NCBI GenBank assembly: GCA_014650475.1
Contig: BMVA01000025.1
Location: 1-64,000 of the forward strand
From: Streptomyces albogriseolus
GTDB taxonomy: Bacteria > Actinomycetota > Actinomycetes > Streptomycetales > Streptomycetaceae
Direction: 5' to 3'
Length of the DNA: 64,000 nucleotides
Shown here: positions 45,131-53,266 of the stretch, piece after piece
Position numbering within the stretch: position 1 is the stretch's first letter
Layout: each line of letters opens with the position of its first letter
The notes under the pieces: generated by a model
What the model saw: the letters and a program-made list of their open reading frames with translations, nothing else
Told to the model about the DNA's origin: nothing
Databases searched by the model: none
Made by a program: the position numbers and the translations under genes

Positions 45131-46153
45131 TCAGGAGGCCGAGGGTTTCGGCTTCCTGGCCCGGCTCGGCTGCACCCGGCTGGGCTCGCCCGGCATCTTC
45201 GGGTACTCCGGCGGGTAGGGCAGGTCGCCGAGCCCGTGGTCGTGCTCGTCGCGGCGGGCGAGCTCCAGCAGGGACTCCAGCGAGAAGGCGTGGTCGTCCA
45301 TGTCCGCGTGCACGTCGCCGAGTTCGGCGAAGCGCGCGGGCATCGTCGTGATGTCGAAGTCCTCCGGGTGGGCGACGCCCACCTCGTCCCAGCGCAGCGG
45401 TGCGGAGACGGGGGCGTGCGGGCGGGGCCGCACCGAGTAGGCGGAGGCGATGGTGCGGTCGCGGGCGGTCTGGTTGTAGTCGATGAAGATCCGCTCGCCG
45501 CGCTCCTCCTTCCACCACTTGATGGTCACCCGCTCCGGCATCCGGCGCTCCATCTCGCGGCCGACGGCGATGGCGGCGCGGCGCACCTGGGTGAAGGTCC
45601 AGCGCGGCTCGATCGGCACGAAGACGTGCAGCCCGCGGCCGCCGGACGTCTTGGGCCAGCCGCGCAGCCCGTACTCGTCAAGGACGGCGCGCAGTTCACG
45701 GGCGGCGCGCGCGGCGTCGTCGTAGTCGGTGCCGGGCTGCGGGTCGAGGTCGATGCGCAGTTCGTCGGGATGTTCGACGTCCGTGCGGCGCACCGGCCAG
45801 GGGTGGAACACGAGGGTGCCGTACTGGGCCGCCCACACCACGGCGGCCTCCTCCGTGGGGCACATCTCGTCGGCGCTGCGTCCGCTGGGGAAGGTGATGT
45901 GCGCGGTGGGGATCCAGTCGGGCATGCTCTTGGGGGCGCGCTTCTGGTAGAACCACTCGCCCTCGATGCCGTCCGGATAGCGCTGGAGGGTGGTGGGGCG
46001 CTCGCGCAGGGCGCGCAGGATGCCGGGGGCGACCGCCTGGTAGTAGCGGGCGACGTCCAGCTTGGTGTAGCCACGCTCCGGGAAGAAGACCTTGTCCGGG
46101 CTGGACAGCCGCACGGTCCGGCCGCCGACCTCCAGTTCCACCGCATCGCCCAT
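45131..46153 (-). CDS. LigD-type NHEJ DNA polymerase (PolDom)
   Basis: A 340-residue stand-alone polymerase/primase domain of the LigD archaeo-eukaryotic primase family. The start VRLSSPDKVFFPERGYTKLDVARYY, the catalytic acidic motif ELRIDLDPQPG (DxD), the SGGRGLHVFVPI segment and the FIDYNQTARDRTIASAYSVRP region are all conserved. It fills and extends DNA ends during non-homologous end joining, often with rNTPs. The ligase partner is divergent at 46412; no nuclease domain or Ku gene lies in the window. Its ATG has a weak ribosome site, so translation may be leaderless. Confidence 0.9.
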   Translation of the reverse strand: MGDAVELEVGGRTVRLSSPDKVFFPERGYTKLDVARYYQAVAPGILRALRERPTTLQRYPDGIEGEWFYQKRAPKSMPDWIPTAHITFPSGRSADEMCPTEEAAVVWAAQYGTLVFHPWPVRRTDVEHPDELRIDLDPQPGTDYDDAARAARELRAVLDEYGLRGWPKTSGGRGLHVFVPIEPRWTFTQVRRAAIAVGREMERRMPERVTIKWWKEERGERIFIDYNQTARDRTIASAYSVRPRPHAPVSAPLRWDEVGVAHPEDFDITTMPARFAELGDVHADMDDHAFSLESLLELARRDEHDHGLGDLPYPPEYPKMPGEPSRVQPSRARKPKPSAS

Positions 46154-46246
46154 GCGGTCACGGTAGGCGCAGCCGTCACGGCCCGCACACCGGGCGCGGC
46201 CACCCCGGTGCGGGTGTCCCCCGTGATCACCTGAGACGATGGCGGC

Positions 46247-46402
46247 ATGATCGTGCCAGGGCTCATCGGATGCGTCGTCCTCCTGGGCGTCGCCGCGACC
46301 GCCGTCGTCATCGGGCGCGCCTTCCGCAGGGAGGTCCGGTCGCGGCGGGAGAGGGAGCGGCGGGCCGCTCTCCAGGGCGCGGACCTCGGCGTCCGTCCCT
46401 AG
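46247..46402 (+). CDS. Small single-pass membrane protein between NHEJ genes
   Basis: A 51-residue peptide, MIVPGLIGCVVLLGVAATAV, then a short hydrophobic stretch and an Arg-rich tail RAFRREVRSRRERERRAALQ. One transmembrane helix and a positively charged cytoplasmic tail are predicted. It is 9 bp upstream of the ligase gene on the same strand, so it is likely co-transcribed. It is too short for most gene finders and I do not recognise a family. Confidence 0.5.
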   Translation: MIVPGLIGCVVLLGVAATAVVIGRAFRREVRSRRERERRAALQGADLGVRP

Positions 46403-46411
46403 AGTCGAGCC

Positions 46412-47479
46412 ATGGACCTCCCGGTGATGCCGCCCGTCAAGCCGATGCTCGCCAAGTCGGTGGCGAAGATCCCGCCGGGCATGCAGTACGAGGCGAAGTG
46501 GGACGGTTTCCGGGCGATCGTGTTCCGCGACGGCGACGAGGTGGAACTGGGCAGCCGTACGGGCAAGCCGCTCACCCGGTACTTCCCCGAGCTGGCCGAG
46601 GCGCTGCGGGAGCGCCTGCCGGAGCGGTGCGTGGTGGACGGGGAGATCGTCATCGCCCGCGAGGGGCACCTCGACTTCGACGCGCTGACGGAGCGCATCC
46701 ATCCGGCGGACTCCCGGGTGCGGACGCTCGCCGAGCGGACCCCGGCGTCGTTCGTGGCGTTCGACCTGCTGGCGCTGGCGGACGAGTCGCTGCTGGACGT
46801 GCCGCTGTCCGACCGGCGGACGCTGCTGGTGCGGGCGCTGCGCGACGTCACCCCGCCGGTGCACGTTGCGCCGGCCACCACGGACGTCGAGGTGGCGCGG
46901 GGCTGGTTCGAGCAGTACGAGGGCGCCGGTCTGGACGGGGTGGTGGCCAAGCCGCTGGACCTGCGGTACCGGCAGGACGAGCGGGCCATGTTCAAGATCA
47001 AGCACGAGCGCACGGCGGACGTGGTGGTCGCCGGGTACCGGCTGCACAAGAGCGGACCCGTGGTGGGGTCGCTGCTGCTGGGCCTGTACGACGCTCAGGG
47101 CGCCCTCCAGCACGTGGGCGTGTCGGCCGCCTTCTCGATGAAGCGGCGCGCGGAGCTGGTGGAGGAGCTGGAGCCGCTGCGGATGGAGGACGTGTCGGGT
47201 CATCCGTGGGCGGCCTGGGCGGACGAGGCGGCGCACGCGTCGGCGCGGCTGCCCGGCGCGCCGAGCCGCTGGTCGGGCAAGAAGGACCTGTCGTGGGTGC
47301 CGCTGCGGCCGGAGCGGGTGGCGGAGGTCGCGTACGACCACATGGAGAACGGGCAGCGCTTCCGGCACACCGCCCGTTTCCGCCGCTGGCGCCCCGACCG
47401 CACCCCGGAGAGCTGCACGTACGCGCAGCTGGAGGAGCCGGTCCGCTACGACCTCGCGGAGATCCTCGGCGGGCCGTAG
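46412..47479 (+). CDS. ATP-dependent DNA ligase (LigD/LigC type)
   Basis: A 355-residue ATP-dependent ligase. The adenylated lysine is in motif I YEAKWDGFRAIV, followed by LGSRTGKPLTRYFPEL (motif Ia region), VVDGEIVI (motif III), FDLLAL (IIIa), GLDGVVAKPL (IV) and MFKIKHERTADVVVAG (V). An OB-fold domain occupies the C-terminus. Together with the divergent polymerase it forms the split version of LigD used in non-homologous end joining. It starts 9 bp after a small membrane protein gene. Length is typical for the ligase domain alone. Confidence 0.92.
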   Translation: MDLPVMPPVKPMLAKSVAKIPPGMQYEAKWDGFRAIVFRDGDEVELGSRTGKPLTRYFPELAEALRERLPERCVVDGEIVIAREGHLDFDALTERIHPADSRVRTLAERTPASFVAFDLLALADESLLDVPLSDRRTLLVRALRDVTPPVHVAPATTDVEVARGWFEQYEGAGLDGVVAKPLDLRYRQDERAMFKIKHERTADVVVAGYRLHKSGPVVGSLLLGLYDAQGALQHVGVSAAFSMKRRAELVEELEPLRMEDVSGHPWAAWADEAAHASARLPGAPSRWSGKKDLSWVPLRPERVAEVAYDHMENGQRFRHTARFRRWRPDRTPESCTYAQLEEPVRYDLAEILGGP

Positions 47480-47494
47480 AGCCGGGGCCGTGAC

Positions 47495-48685
47495 TCAGGG
47501 CTTGATCAGCACCTTGACCGCGCCGTCCCGCTTCTTCTGGAACATGTCGTAGGCCTCGGGGGCCTCGTCGAGGGTCACGCGGTGGGTGGCGAAGTCGTCG
47601 ACGCCGAGCGGGTCCTCGTCGGTGAGGAAGGGGATGATCTCGTCGCTCCAGCGGCGCACGTTGGCCTGCCCCATGCGCATCTGGATCTGCTTGTCGAACA
47701 GGGTGAGCATGGGCAGCGGGTCGGCCATGCCGCCGTAGACGCCGGAGAGCGAGATGGTGCCGCCGCGGCGGACCAGCTCGATGGCGGTGTAGAGGGCGGC
47801 GAGCCGGTCCACGCTGAAGCGCTCGGCCATCGGGCCGCCGATCTTGCGGGGCAGCAGCGCGGCGGCGTTCTGCACCATGCGGGCCGCGGCGCTGCCGTGC
47901 GCCTCGGTGCCGACGGCGTCGATCACGGCGTCGGGGCCGCGGCCGTCGGTCTGGTCCCGGATCGCCTCGACGAGTTCCTTCTCGTCGTCGAAGGAGCGCA
48001 GGTCGAAGGTCTCCACGCCGCGTGCCTTGGCCCGTTGCAGCCGCTCGGGGACCAGGTCCACGCCGAACACCCGTCCGGCGCCCTGGACCTGGGCGATCCG
48101 GCAGGCCATGTCGCCGATGGGGCCGAGGCCGAGCACCGCGACGCTGCCTCCCTTGGGGACCTCGGCGTAGGCGACGGCCTGCCAGGCGGTGGGCAGCACG
48201 TCGGAGAGGTAGAGGAAGCGGTCGTCCGCCGGGCCCTCCGGCACCTTGATGGGGCCGTACTGGGCCTGCGGCACCCGCAGGTACTCGGCCTGGCCGCCGG
48301 GCACCGCGCCGTACAGCCGGGTGTAGCCGAACAGGGCCGCGCCCATGCCCTCGGCGGTGACCTGGGTGGTCTCGCACTGGGTGGGCAGCCCGGTCAGGCA
48401 CATCCAGCAGTTGCCGCAGGCGATCTGGAAGGGCACCACGACCCGATCGCCGGCCTGGAGGTCGGGGACGGCCGCGCCGACCTCCTCCACGATGCCCATC
48501 GGCTCGTGGCCGAGGATGTCGCCGGGGGTCATGAACGGGGTGAGCACCTCGTACAGGTGCAGGTCGGATCCGCACAGTCCGGAGGTGGTGACGCGGATGA
48601 TCGCGTCCGTCGGCTCCTCGATCTTCGGATCCGGGACGGTCTCGACCCGTACGTCCCGCTTCCCCTGCCAGGTCAGTGCCTTCAT
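47495..48685 (-). CDS. Zinc-dependent alcohol dehydrogenase (MDR family)
   Basis: A 396-residue medium-chain dehydrogenase. The catalytic zinc ligands are Cys in SGLCGSDLH and His-Glu in GHEPMG; the structural zinc site is the cysteine set in CGNCWMCLTGLPTQC. The NAD motif is VAVLGLGPIGDMACRIAQ. The pattern with MKALTWQGKRDVRVETV and a long C-terminal half resembles glutathione-independent formaldehyde dehydrogenase or threonine dehydrogenase-like members. The specific alcohol or aldehyde is uncertain. It is convergent with the ligase gene (16 bp) and monocistronic. Confidence 0.87.
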   Translation of the reverse strand: MKALTWQGKRDVRVETVPDPKIEEPTDAIIRVTTSGLCGSDLHLYEVLTPFMTPGDILGHEPMGIVEEVGAAVPDLQAGDRVVVPFQIACGNCWMCLTGLPTQCETTQVTAEGMGAALFGYTRLYGAVPGGQAEYLRVPQAQYGPIKVPEGPADDRFLYLSDVLPTAWQAVAYAEVPKGGSVAVLGLGPIGDMACRIAQVQGAGRVFGVDLVPERLQRAKARGVETFDLRSFDDEKELVEAIRDQTDGRGPDAVIDAVGTEAHGSAAARMVQNAAALLPRKIGGPMAERFSVDRLAALYTAIELVRRGGTISLSGVYGGMADPLPMLTLFDKQIQMRMGQANVRRWSDEIIPFLTDEDPLGVDDFATHRVTLDEAPEAYDMFQKKRDGAVKVLIKP

Positions 48686-48902
48686 CGCCGCCTGCTCCCT
48701 CCGTGCCGTCCGGTGTGCCACGCCGTGCGGGTCCGTGCGCCGCCCGTGCGGTTGCGTCCGGGTACCCGAGGCGCCGGACGCCGAACCGCCCGTCGCTGGG
48801 CCGATCGGCGGACTCCACCGCGCGGAATTCCGTCCGGTCCGGCAGGCGCGTAGACGATCGGAAAAGCGCACAATCGAAACAGCGGATGATTGAGGATGGC
48901 CG

Positions 48903-49901
48903 GTGACGACGGTGGGCACGGAACGAGGAGCGCTCCGACGGCGCGGCGGCAGGCGAGCCGGAGTGCTGCTGGCCGCCCTGCTGGCGGCCGGGCTGGCGGC
49001 GGGCTGCACATCGGGCGGGTCCGGTGACGACGGGCGCGGACCGCGGGAGTCCCCGGCGGCGACGCGGGACGCGGACGGGCAGGGGCCCCCGCCCGTCCTG
49101 ACCGTGAAGATCGACAACGCGCCCGCCGCGCGGCCCCAGTCCGGGCTCGACGCGGCCGACGTGGTCTACGTCGAGCAGGTGGAGGGCGGACTGAGCCGGC
49201 TGATGGCGGTGTACGCCACACGGCTGCCCGAGTCGGTGGGACCGGTGCGCAGCGCCCGGGAGTCCGACCTGGAGCTGCTGCGCCAGTTCGACGAGCCCCT
49301 GCTCGCCTTCTCGGGCGCCCAGAGCAAGCTCCTGCCGCTGATCGACGAGGCGCCGCTCACCCCCGTGGACCCCGGGTCGGAGCCCGACGCGTTCAGCCGC
49401 GACTCCGACCGGGCGGCCCCGCACAACCTGTACCTGCGCCCGGACAAGATCCTGGAGGACCCGCCCGGCGAGGCCGCGCTGACCACCGGCTTCCGCGAAG
49501 GTCCCGCGCCCTCCGGCGGGACGCCCGACGAGGAGGTCACCGTGCGCTTCCCGGCGGCCCGCTTCACCTTCACCTGGTCGGACGCCGACGGGCGCTGGCA
49601 GGTGTCGATGGACGGCTCCCCCGCGACCACCCGGGACGGCGACCGGCTGACGGCGGCCACGGTGGTCGTGCAGAACGTGACCGTGCGCAGCTCCGGCTTC
49701 GGCGACTTCCTCGGCAACAACACGCCGTACACGGAGACGGTGGGCTCCGGGAAGGCCACGGTGCTGCGCGACGGGCGCGCCTATCCGGCGTCCTGGAGCC
49801 GCCCGGCCGCCGAGGACGGCACGTCCCTCACCTCGCCGGACGGCGACCCGGTGAACGTCACGCCGGGACCGGTGTGGGTCCTGCTGACGGCGGCGCGCTG
49901 A
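48903..49901 (+). CDS. DUF3048 lipoprotein (YerB-like)
   Basis: A 332-residue lipoprotein precursor: a basic N-terminus, hydrophobic AGVLLAALLAAGLAAGC lipobox with the lipidated Cys near residue 35, and a Ser/Gly/Asp linker. The DUF3048 domain follows: LTVKIDNAPAARPQSGLDAADVVYVEQVEGGLSR, SVGPVRSARESDLELL, and the C-terminal subdomain VTVRFPAARFTFTW with GPVWVLLT at the end. The family is widespread in Gram-positives; YerB is a B. subtilis member, and the function is not established. GTG 48903 has a GAGGAT site. Anchored outside the membrane. Confidence 0.85.
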   Translation: MTTVGTERGALRRRGGRRAGVLLAALLAAGLAAGCTSGGSGDDGRGPRESPAATRDADGQGPPPVLTVKIDNAPAARPQSGLDAADVVYVEQVEGGLSRLMAVYATRLPESVGPVRSARESDLELLRQFDEPLLAFSGAQSKLLPLIDEAPLTPVDPGSEPDAFSRDSDRAAPHNLYLRPDKILEDPPGEAALTTGFREGPAPSGGTPDEEVTVRFPAARFTFTWSDADGRWQVSMDGSPATTRDGDRLTAATVVVQNVTVRSSGFGDFLGNNTPYTETVGSGKATVLRDGRAYPASWSRPAAEDGTSLTSPDGDPVNVTPGPVWVLLTAAR

Positions 49902-49910
49902 GCGGACGCG

Positions 49911-50009
49911 TCACCGGGCGGCGGCCGGCTGTCCGGGGTCGCGGAGCGTCTCGGCGGCGCCGGCCACCCGCCGGATCAGGTCGATGAACAGCTCCCGCTC
50001 GGCGGGGTC
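49911..50009 (-). pseudogene. C-terminal remnant of a MarR family regulator gene
   Basis: Reverse-strand reading DPAERELFIDLIRRVAGAAE ending in a stop at 49911 matches the last helix of MarR-family regulators, in which (S/T)PAEREFLxxL-type segments precede the C-terminus. Everything upstream, including the winged HTH, is missing. To its right the sequence switches at about 50010 into a facing remnant of a decarboxylase gene. Together they look like the two ends of a deleted divergent gene cluster; PcaV of S. coelicolor is a MarR regulator that would fit. Confidence 0.6.
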
Positions 50010-50012
50010 CGG

Positions 50013-50219
50013 ACCGACCAGACGCTGTCGCCCCGCGAACGCCGCATGGTCGCGCCGACCGCGGTGGTGGCGCGCGGCAGCACGACGAACTGGCGGCCAC
50101 ACGTGCGGGCGGCGGCGCAAGGGCTCACCCCGGAGGAGACCGGCGCGGTGCTGCTGCGGACGGCGGTCCACTGCGGGGTCCCGGCGGCCCACGCGGCGTT
50201 CGCCGTCGCCCAGCGGGTG
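50013..50219 (+). pseudogene. C-terminal remnant of a 4-carboxymuconolactone decarboxylase gene
   Basis: Plus-strand reading TLSPRERRMVAPTAVVARG, followed by the family hallmark RPHVRAAAQGLTPEETGAVLL and HCGVPAAHAAFAVAQRV. These are the C-terminal half of the CMD/AhpD fold, including the conserved CGVPxAxxAF segment. There is no start region; the N-terminal half is absent. After residue FAVAQRV the frame is also lost: the next frame reads AEEDAGQGG, suggesting a one-base deletion. In S. coelicolor, PcaL carries such a domain at its C-terminus. The fragment is not expected to be functional. Confidence 0.7.
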
Positions 50220-50313
50220 CGCGGAGGAGGACGCGGGTCAGGGTGGCCGGCCCGCGCTCGCGCCACCTCCGTCTGCCCGCGGTGCGTGACCGGCGGCCGG
50301 ACGTCTCGGGCGG

Positions 50314-52992
50314 CTAGCGGAGTCCCACGCCCGCGGCGAGTTCGGCGCGGGCCCGCTCCACCAGGCCGTCCGCGCCGCACGAGCGGGCCAGCGCCACTCC
50401 GCGCTCCAGGTCGGGCACGGAGCGGGCGAGCACGCCGTACTCGATCCGGGCGGCGGCGTGCTCGTACTGGCAGGGCGAGGACTCCAGATAGGTGACCGCC
50501 TGGCCGGCGAGACGTACCGCGCGCTGCCCGGTCTCCAGAGCGGCCGCCACCCGCAGCGCCTCGCCTATGGCCGTGTCGGTGCCGAGGCGTTCGGCGCGGC
50601 GGCGGACGTCGACGGCGAGCCGGGCCGCCCGGGCGGGGTCCTCGGTCGCGAGGGCGCGGGCCAGGTCGGCGGCGGCGAAGACGTGCACCGGGTTGTGGTG
50701 GCCGCGCGCGGCAGCGGCCTTCTCCGCCGCCTCCAGTTCGTTGACGCCCTCCTTGGTGCGGCCCACGGCGAGCAGCAGGCGGCCGCGCACGGAACGCGGG
50801 TCGGGCAGCACGACGGTGGACGGGTAGGGCGGTGCGAAGCCGTGCCGCTCGGCCATGGCCCACGCCTCGTCGACGTGACCGCGGGCGAGCAGCGTGTCGA
50901 CGAGGTTGCAGATGGCCGTCCAGTACAACGGCAGTCCGCGGCCGACGCGTTCGGCGAGGCGCAGCGACTCGCGCAGGGAGTTCTCCGCGGCCTCCAGTCT
51001 GCCGCGCCTGCGGTGGGCGAGACCGACGTAGGCGTGGGCGAGGACCAGGTGGCCGCCGCCCCAGCCCGCCGTGTCGTACGCCTGGAGGGCTTCGCTGTAG
51101 AGGGCCTCGGCGCGGTCGAGGCGGTCGGTGTAGGCGTAGGAGCCGGCCAGCATCAGCAGCAGCTCGACGCCCCACTCGGAGTCGGTCCAGCCGAGGCCGG
51201 GCGCGAGACGGCCGTTGACCAGGGCGCGGTCGCAGATCTCGACGATCTCCTCCGCGTTCTCGCCGCGCATCATGGCGTCGAAGCCGCGCAGGATGAGCAG
51301 CGCTCGCTCGGCGTTGTCGCGGCCGGTGCAGGTGGCGGCGAGTTCGGCGAGGCGTTCGGAGCGGCCGGGGGTGAGGGACTCTCCCGCGTGCACGCCCTCC
51401 CACATGAACTGCACGGCTTGGAGCCGCATCCGGGAGGGTCCGGCGGGCAGCCGGGCGGCCTCCGCCTCGACCGTGCGGACGGCCTCCTCCATCTGGTCGT
51501 TGTGCAGCAGGGCCTGGGAGAGGCGGATCACGGCGTCCACCCGCCGGTCGTCGTCAAGGCCGGGCATGCCGAGGGCGGTGCGCAGATGGCCGATGGTGCG
51601 GGCGGGCGCGGTGAGGAAGGTGGCGCTGCCCAGTTCGTAGAGGACGTGCGCGTGGATCTCGGGGCGGGGCGGTTCCTCCAGGGCGCGTTCCAGGCAGCGG
51701 CGGGCGGCGTCCGGGGCGCCGACGGCGAGATGTTCGCGGGCGGCCTCGCGCAGCTGCCAGACCAGTTCCTCGTCGTCGTCCGGGTGGACCTCGAGGAGGT
51801 GGCGGGCGGCCGCGGCGGCGCCGCGTCCGGAGTCGGTGACGATACGGGCCGCGATGCCGTGCATGGCGCGGCGCAGCGCGTCCGGGATGGAGTTGTAGAC
51901 GGCGGTCGCGATCAGCGGGTGCACGAAGTCCAGCTCGTCGGGCCCGGCGGACGCCGGGTCGCGCACCGTCAATATGCGGGCGTTGCGCAGGCGTTCGGCG
52001 CAGCGGGCCGCCTCGTCGGGTCCGAGCGTGGCGAGCTGGGCCACCAGGTCGACGGTGATGCCGTCGCCGAGGATGGCGGCCGCCCAGGCGAACCGGGTCG
52101 CGTCTATGCCGAGTTCCTCCAGCCGGGCGACGAGGCCGCCGCCGCGGGCGGAGCGGTTCAGCTCGCGCAGTTCGCCGGCGTGTGCCTCGACCGGTTCCAG
52201 CTCGCTGTCCTGCACCTTGGCGAGGAGTTCGACGGTCTCGTACGGGTTGCCGCCGGTGACGGCCCAGACCTCGCGGCAGAACGCGGCGTCCGCGTTCTCG
52301 CCGAGCGTGGCGCGGGTCAGTCCGGCCGCGGCCTCGGGGGTGAGGGCGCTGAGGTTGGTGACGGGGCGTCCGGCCGCGTCGGCGACGGCGTCCAGGTGAC
52401 GGGCGCTCACGCCGCTGATCTCGCCGGGGCGGCGGGCGACCACGACGAGCACCGACAGGTCGGCGAGGCGTTCGGCGAACGCGGCGAGCCAGTACAGGGT
52501 CTCCTGGTCGGCCCAGTGCGCGTCGTCGATGAGCAGCACCAGCGGCCAGTCCCGGCGGGCCAGCCGGCGCACGGCGGCGACCAGGCCCTCGCACACGCCC
52601 TGCGGGTCGGCCTGCCCGTCGCCGGGGTCGGCTATGCCGAGGGCGGGTCCCGCGATGCCGTACCAGTCGCCCAGGTACTCGCGGGCCTCCTCCGGCAGCA
52701 TCGACACCAGGGCGGGCTGCAGGAGTTGGCGCACCACGTTGAACGGCACGGTGCGCAGGGTCTCGCCGCCGCGGGCGGACCAGACGGTGCAGCCGCGCTG
52801 TTCGGCGATGCGGCGGGTCTCGGCGAGCAGGGCGGTCTTGCCGAGACCCGCCTCGCCGCGCAGCACCAGCAGGGTGCCGGGCGAGTGGCGGTCGGCGCAC
52901 AGGACGTCGACGGCCTCCGCGACGGCGGCGAGTTCCTCGTCGCGCTCCCACAGGGCGGCCGAGGGTGCCGCCGGGGACCGTGCCTCCGTCAT
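50314..52992 (-). CDS. LAL-type AAA/TPR regulator lacking the LuxR DNA-binding domain
   Basis: An 892-residue protein. Residues 15-300 hold an AAA/STAND ATPase: LWERDEELAAVAEAVD, Walker A LRGEAGLGKTALLAETRR, Walker B VLLIDDAHWAD. The remaining 550 residues are TPR-like helical repeats. This is the layout of large LuxR-type (LAL/MalT-like) regulators. The protein ends VERARAELAAGVGLR, at the point where LAL proteins usually begin the link to a C-terminal LuxR helix-turn-helix; none is found in any frame of the following 300 bp. It may be a natural HTH-less variant or truncated by the same event that left the gene remnants just downstream. ATG 52992 has a GGGGAGG site. Confidence 0.82.
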   Translation of the reverse strand: MTEARSPAAPSAALWERDEELAAVAEAVDVLCADRHSPGTLLVLRGEAGLGKTALLAETRRIAEQRGCTVWSARGGETLRTVPFNVVRQLLQPALVSMLPEEAREYLGDWYGIAGPALGIADPGDGQADPQGVCEGLVAAVRRLARRDWPLVLLIDDAHWADQETLYWLAAFAERLADLSVLVVVARRPGEISGVSARHLDAVADAAGRPVTNLSALTPEAAAGLTRATLGENADAAFCREVWAVTGGNPYETVELLAKVQDSELEPVEAHAGELRELNRSARGGGLVARLEELGIDATRFAWAAAILGDGITVDLVAQLATLGPDEAARCAERLRNARILTVRDPASAGPDELDFVHPLIATAVYNSIPDALRRAMHGIAARIVTDSGRGAAAAARHLLEVHPDDDEELVWQLREAAREHLAVGAPDAARRCLERALEEPPRPEIHAHVLYELGSATFLTAPARTIGHLRTALGMPGLDDDRRVDAVIRLSQALLHNDQMEEAVRTVEAEAARLPAGPSRMRLQAVQFMWEGVHAGESLTPGRSERLAELAATCTGRDNAERALLILRGFDAMMRGENAEEIVEICDRALVNGRLAPGLGWTDSEWGVELLLMLAGSYAYTDRLDRAEALYSEALQAYDTAGWGGGHLVLAHAYVGLAHRRRGRLEAAENSLRESLRLAERVGRGLPLYWTAICNLVDTLLARGHVDEAWAMAERHGFAPPYPSTVVLPDPRSVRGRLLLAVGRTKEGVNELEAAEKAAAARGHHNPVHVFAAADLARALATEDPARAARLAVDVRRRAERLGTDTAIGEALRVAAALETGQRAVRLAGQAVTYLESSPCQYEHAAARIEYGVLARSVPDLERGVALARSCGADGLVERARAELAAGVGLR

Positions 52993-53266
52993 CCCGCTGC
53001 CTCCCCGAGTCGCCCGAATGACGTACCGGACCCGAGCGTAGTCCTCCGCCCGGCCGAGCGGAGCCCGGTCGGGCCACGTGCTGCCGTGACGAGTGACACC
53101 GGGCACCGCGAGTCGACGCGGCCCGCCCCTCACCAGGGCCTCGTCGGTCAACGGCGGTCCCCTTTCGGCCCGTTGACGCGGGACACGCCGTACCGGTAAA
53201 GGGCCGCTCCGGTCCGGCGGCGGACTCTCTCATCCGCCTTTCACCGTCGCCTCATACGGTGGGGGC

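Noticed and set aside
50046-50495. Functional carboxymuconolactone decarboxylase of 149 residues
   Set aside because: Begins inside the fold and reads after residue 58 into the antisense of the LAL gene; treated as a remnant.
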